Origin: Thermoflavifilum sp.
GTDB lineage: Bacteria; Bacteroidota; Bacteroidia; Chitinophagales; Chitinophagaceae
Length of the DNA stretch: 15,250 nt
Assembly (NCBI GenBank): GCA_019683625.1
Contig: JADGHY010000021.1
Span: forward strand, 1-15,250
Reading direction: 5' to 3'
The position numbers and the translations under genes were made by a program. This document shows, one piece after another, positions 13,397 to 15,250 of this stretch. The notes below the pieces were generated by a model. That model saw only the letters and a list, made by a program, of their open reading frames with translations, was not told where the DNA came from and did not search any database. Position 1 is the first letter of the stretch. Every line of letters begins with the position of its first letter.

Positions 13397-15160
13397 TCAG
13401 CTTCTCCGCTCTTCTTGCATGAGCATATCAAGGGCATGTTGGAGGGATCCGGCGGCTTTTACCTGGCCGGCATTGACCAGAAAAATTTCATCGGCATGTT
13501 CAATCGTATTCAGCCGATGAGCAATGAGGATGCGTGTAGTGGTATCGGGAAGTTTATCCAGGATATGCTCGAGTTGTTTCTCGGTGAGGGTATCCAGGTT
13601 TGCCGTAGCTTCGTCCAGGATGAGGATTTCAGGATGCCGCAGCACCGCACGAATAAAGGCAATTAATTGTTTCTGCCCCAGGCTTAAACTATTTCCCGTG
13701 GATTTAACCGGTGTTTGCAATCCTTCATCAAATTTTTCCAGCAACACATCTAATCCATGTGCTTTCAGTACATTCAGCAACTCTTTTTCCCTGCAATGGC
13801 GATAAGTTTCATTGCCATAGAGCATATTTTCCCGGATGGTTCCTGTAAACAAAAATGGATCTTGCAGGATGAATCCGACTTTTTGTGTACGCACCTCTGC
13901 AGGAATGCTTCTGATATCCCGGCCATCCAGATAAATGGTGCCTGAACTGGGATCATAAAGCCGTGCAATAAGCGATGCAATAGTGGTTTTGCCACCTCCC
14001 GTAGGCCCAATGAAAGCATAAGTTTTGCCTTTCTGCAATTGAAAACTTACCTGATGCAGGATTTCTTTTTTGCCATCATAACTGAAACTCACGCGGTCAA
14101 AAATTAATTGACTTGTGGTTTGTATAGCCGCTGTGGCAGGCATCAGCGGCAAATTGGATTCAAGCGTAAGGATGTAGGAAATGCGATCCCATGCAGCCAG
14201 CGCAGTTTGAAAACCCGACCAGAGCGCAGCTAATTGCTGAAGCGGACTATAAAAACGATTCACGTAAGCCAGAAAACTAATGAGCAATCCAACAGTGAAA
14301 TGGCCACGGGCAATCAGGTAAATGCCATAGGCAAGCACAATGAGTTGTGCAAGATTGGCAAACATGCTGTAAACCGGCATAAGCAAATTATTCGCTACAC
14401 CCGCCTGTATGGCTGCATGATAATTTTGCTGGTTTACTGCCTCGAAACGATTGCGAAAATAATCACGACGATTAAAGGCAATGATGGTTTTAAAATTATG
14501 CAGGCTTTCCTGTATCTCTGCACTCAAGCCACCGGTTGTCTTCAGGCTGTAGGCATTGCGGCGTTTAATCCAGGATGACGTGCTGCGCGTGAACATGAGA
14601 ATTCCTAATGCAGGCAATAAAGCTGCAAGTCCCAACGAAAGGTGCACAGAAATTAAAAATATGCCCGCACCCACCATGGTCACAATAAGCCCCAAAAAAC
14701 GCATCAGAGATTGGGAAAAAAACTGATTGATTTTATCGGTATCATTGTTTATTCGGGAAATAAGATCGCCTGATTGGTTTTGGTGAAAAAATGCAAGGGG
14801 TAATTCCTGTAGTTTGTAAAAAATCTGATTGCGAAGCCTGTAAACCACTTCCTGTCCGACCACACCCATGATCTTTGTTTGCAGATAATTGGAAAGCCAG
14901 GCAATGATGTACATAGCCAGCAATATCATGCTTTTTATCCACACGCCTCGCATGTTCCGTTGCTGAATATCATGATCAATGGTATAAGCAATAAGAAGGG
15001 GTGCAATGAGCGTAAGAGCCGCATTCACAATCATGGCCAGCCAGGCCATGAGCAGCTTGTTTTTATCGTCGCGTATCAAGGGCATCAGCTTGCGGATAAC
15101 CTGCAAGCTGCTTTTGCGGGTATCATCGCCTTGTTGAATATCATATAGATTGTAATTCAT
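13397..15160 (-). CDS. ABC exporter half-transporter (membrane domain fused to ATPase)
   Basis: An MdlB/MsbA-type exporter subunit of 587 residues. The N-terminal type-I exporter domain has six likely membrane segments (about 36-58, 76-93, 156-174, 176-190, 266-284 and 290-302). The ATPase domain starts at about 352. Motifs: Walker A GPTGGGKTT (385-393), Q-loop Gln433 (ILQDPFLFTGTIREN), signature LSLGQ (492-496, Leu in place of the usual Gly), Walker B ILILDEAT with catalytic Glu517, NLDT D-loop, and switch His548. All residues for hydrolysis are present. The start is ATG 15160 (MNYNLYDIQQ); 28 upstream in-frame codons carry no exporter features and overlap the preceding gene's C terminus in another frame. 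That gene also encodes an ABC ATPase end and overlaps this start by 20 nt, so the functional unit is probably a heterodimer. The substrate (lipid, drug or peptide) is unknown. Confidence 0.94.
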   Translation of the reverse strand: MNYNLYDIQQGDDTRKSSLQVIRKLMPLIRDDKNKLLMAWLAMIVNAALTLIAPLLIAYTIDHDIQQRNMRGVWIKSMILLAMYIIAWLSNYLQTKIMGVVGQEVVYRLRNQIFYKLQELPLAFFHQNQSGDLISRINNDTDKINQFFSQSLMRFLGLIVTMVGAGIFLISVHLSLGLAALLPALGILMFTRSTSSWIKRRNAYSLKTTGGLSAEIQESLHNFKTIIAFNRRDYFRNRFEAVNQQNYHAAIQAGVANNLLMPVYSMFANLAQLIVLAYGIYLIARGHFTVGLLISFLAYVNRFYSPLQQLAALWSGFQTALAAWDRISYILTLESNLPLMPATAAIQTTSQLIFDRVSFSYDGKKEILHQVSFQLQKGKTYAFIGPTGGGKTTIASLIARLYDPSSGTIYLDGRDIRSIPAEVRTQKVGFILQDPFLFTGTIRENMLYGNETYRHCREKELLNVLKAHGLDVLLEKFDEGLQTPVKSTGNSLSLGQKQLIAFIRAVLRHPEILILDEATANLDTLTEKQLEHILDKLPDTTTRILIAHRLNTIEHADEIFLVNAGQVKAAGSLQHALDMLMQEERRS

Positions 15161-15250
15161 AGTTACTTGTACTTTTTTGCGAAGCGTAAATCTGCACGTA
15201 TTCCGGGCAATGATGCAGCAGGCTGTCGTGTGTTCCCTTCGCAATCAGTT
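15141..15250 (-). CDS. 3' end of a second ABC transporter ATPase (partial, runs off the window)
   Basis: Reading the minus strand from the window edge, one frame is open for 35 codons to a TGA at 15143-15141. It reads LIAKGTHDSLLHHCPEYVQI, then YASQKSTSNYELQSI. This is the standard C terminus of ABC exporter ATPases: the G-T-H-x-x-L-L segment after the switch histidine, then a Tyr-x-x-(Ile/Leu)-(Tyr)-x-x-Gln end. The rest lies beyond the window. Its last 20 nt overlap the start of the next ABC gene in a different frame, the arrangement seen for translationally coupled heterodimeric exporter pairs. Only the C terminus is visible, so nothing can be said about its membrane domain or catalytic residues. 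Confidence 0.8.
   Translation of the reverse strand, partial: LIAKGTHDSLLHHCPEYVQIYASQKSTSNYELQSI

Noticed and set aside
15161..15244. N-terminal extension of the ABC exporter
   Set aside because: This stretch codes in another frame for the C terminus of an upstream ABC ATPase; the extension is Cys/Arg-rich with no exporter motif.

Overview
The window looks like chromosomal core sequence from a member of the Bacteroidota, probably a Chitinophagales/Chitinophagaceae-type bacterium. Support: about half GC, no Shine-Dalgarno pattern before most genes, A/T-rich start regions, TAnnTTTG-like -7 boxes, a fused aspartokinase-homoserine dehydrogenase heading a thrABC operon, a secreted GH29 fucosidase, a DUF1343/NamZ muramidase and LysM wall proteins. 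The genus cannot be fixed from sequence alone. No tRNA, rRNA, CRISPR, insertion sequence or phage gene was seen.

Layout. (1) 42-5020 (+): a 28-codon leader peptide extremely rich in Thr, Ile and Met, an alternative-pairing antiterminator/terminator region, then thrA, thrB and thrC, which convert aspartate to threonine. The leader and its RNA folds form a candidate ribosome-mediated attenuator and are the most interesting part of the window. (2) 5068-5742 (+): a short-form 2,3-bisphosphoglycerate-dependent phosphoglycerate mutase with its own candidate promoter. (3) 5883-8927 (+): a short-chain dehydrogenase, a secreted alpha-L-fucosidase and a fumarylacetoacetate-hydrolase-family enzyme. Together they suggest release of L-fucose and its non-phosphorylated breakdown to pyruvate and lactate. 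(4) 8967-9434 (+): a hotdog thioesterase close to E. coli MenI/YdiI. (5) 9469-9900 (-): a SlyD-like FKBP prolyl isomerase. (6) 10061-12188 (+): an exported NamZ-like exo-N-acetylmuramidase followed by fmt. (7) 12193-13296 (-): a secreted protein with two LysM domains and a C-terminal RlpA-like domain. (8) 13397-15250 (-): a complete ABC exporter half-transporter and, overlapping its start, the 3' end of a second ABC transporter that runs off the window edge; together they are a probable heterodimeric exporter.

How the parts fit. The thr operon makes threonine, and homoserine from ThrA also feeds methionine, while threonine feeds isoleucine. The leader contains exactly these three residues in its dense stretch and no lysine, so it could sense the whole homoserine branch. 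The fucosidase, dehydrogenase and diketo-acid hydrolase cover the first and last parts of a fucose route, but the lactonase, dehydratase and permease are not in the window. NamZ and the LysM/RlpA-like protein both act on or bind peptidoglycan, but they are on opposite strands and not co-transcribed.
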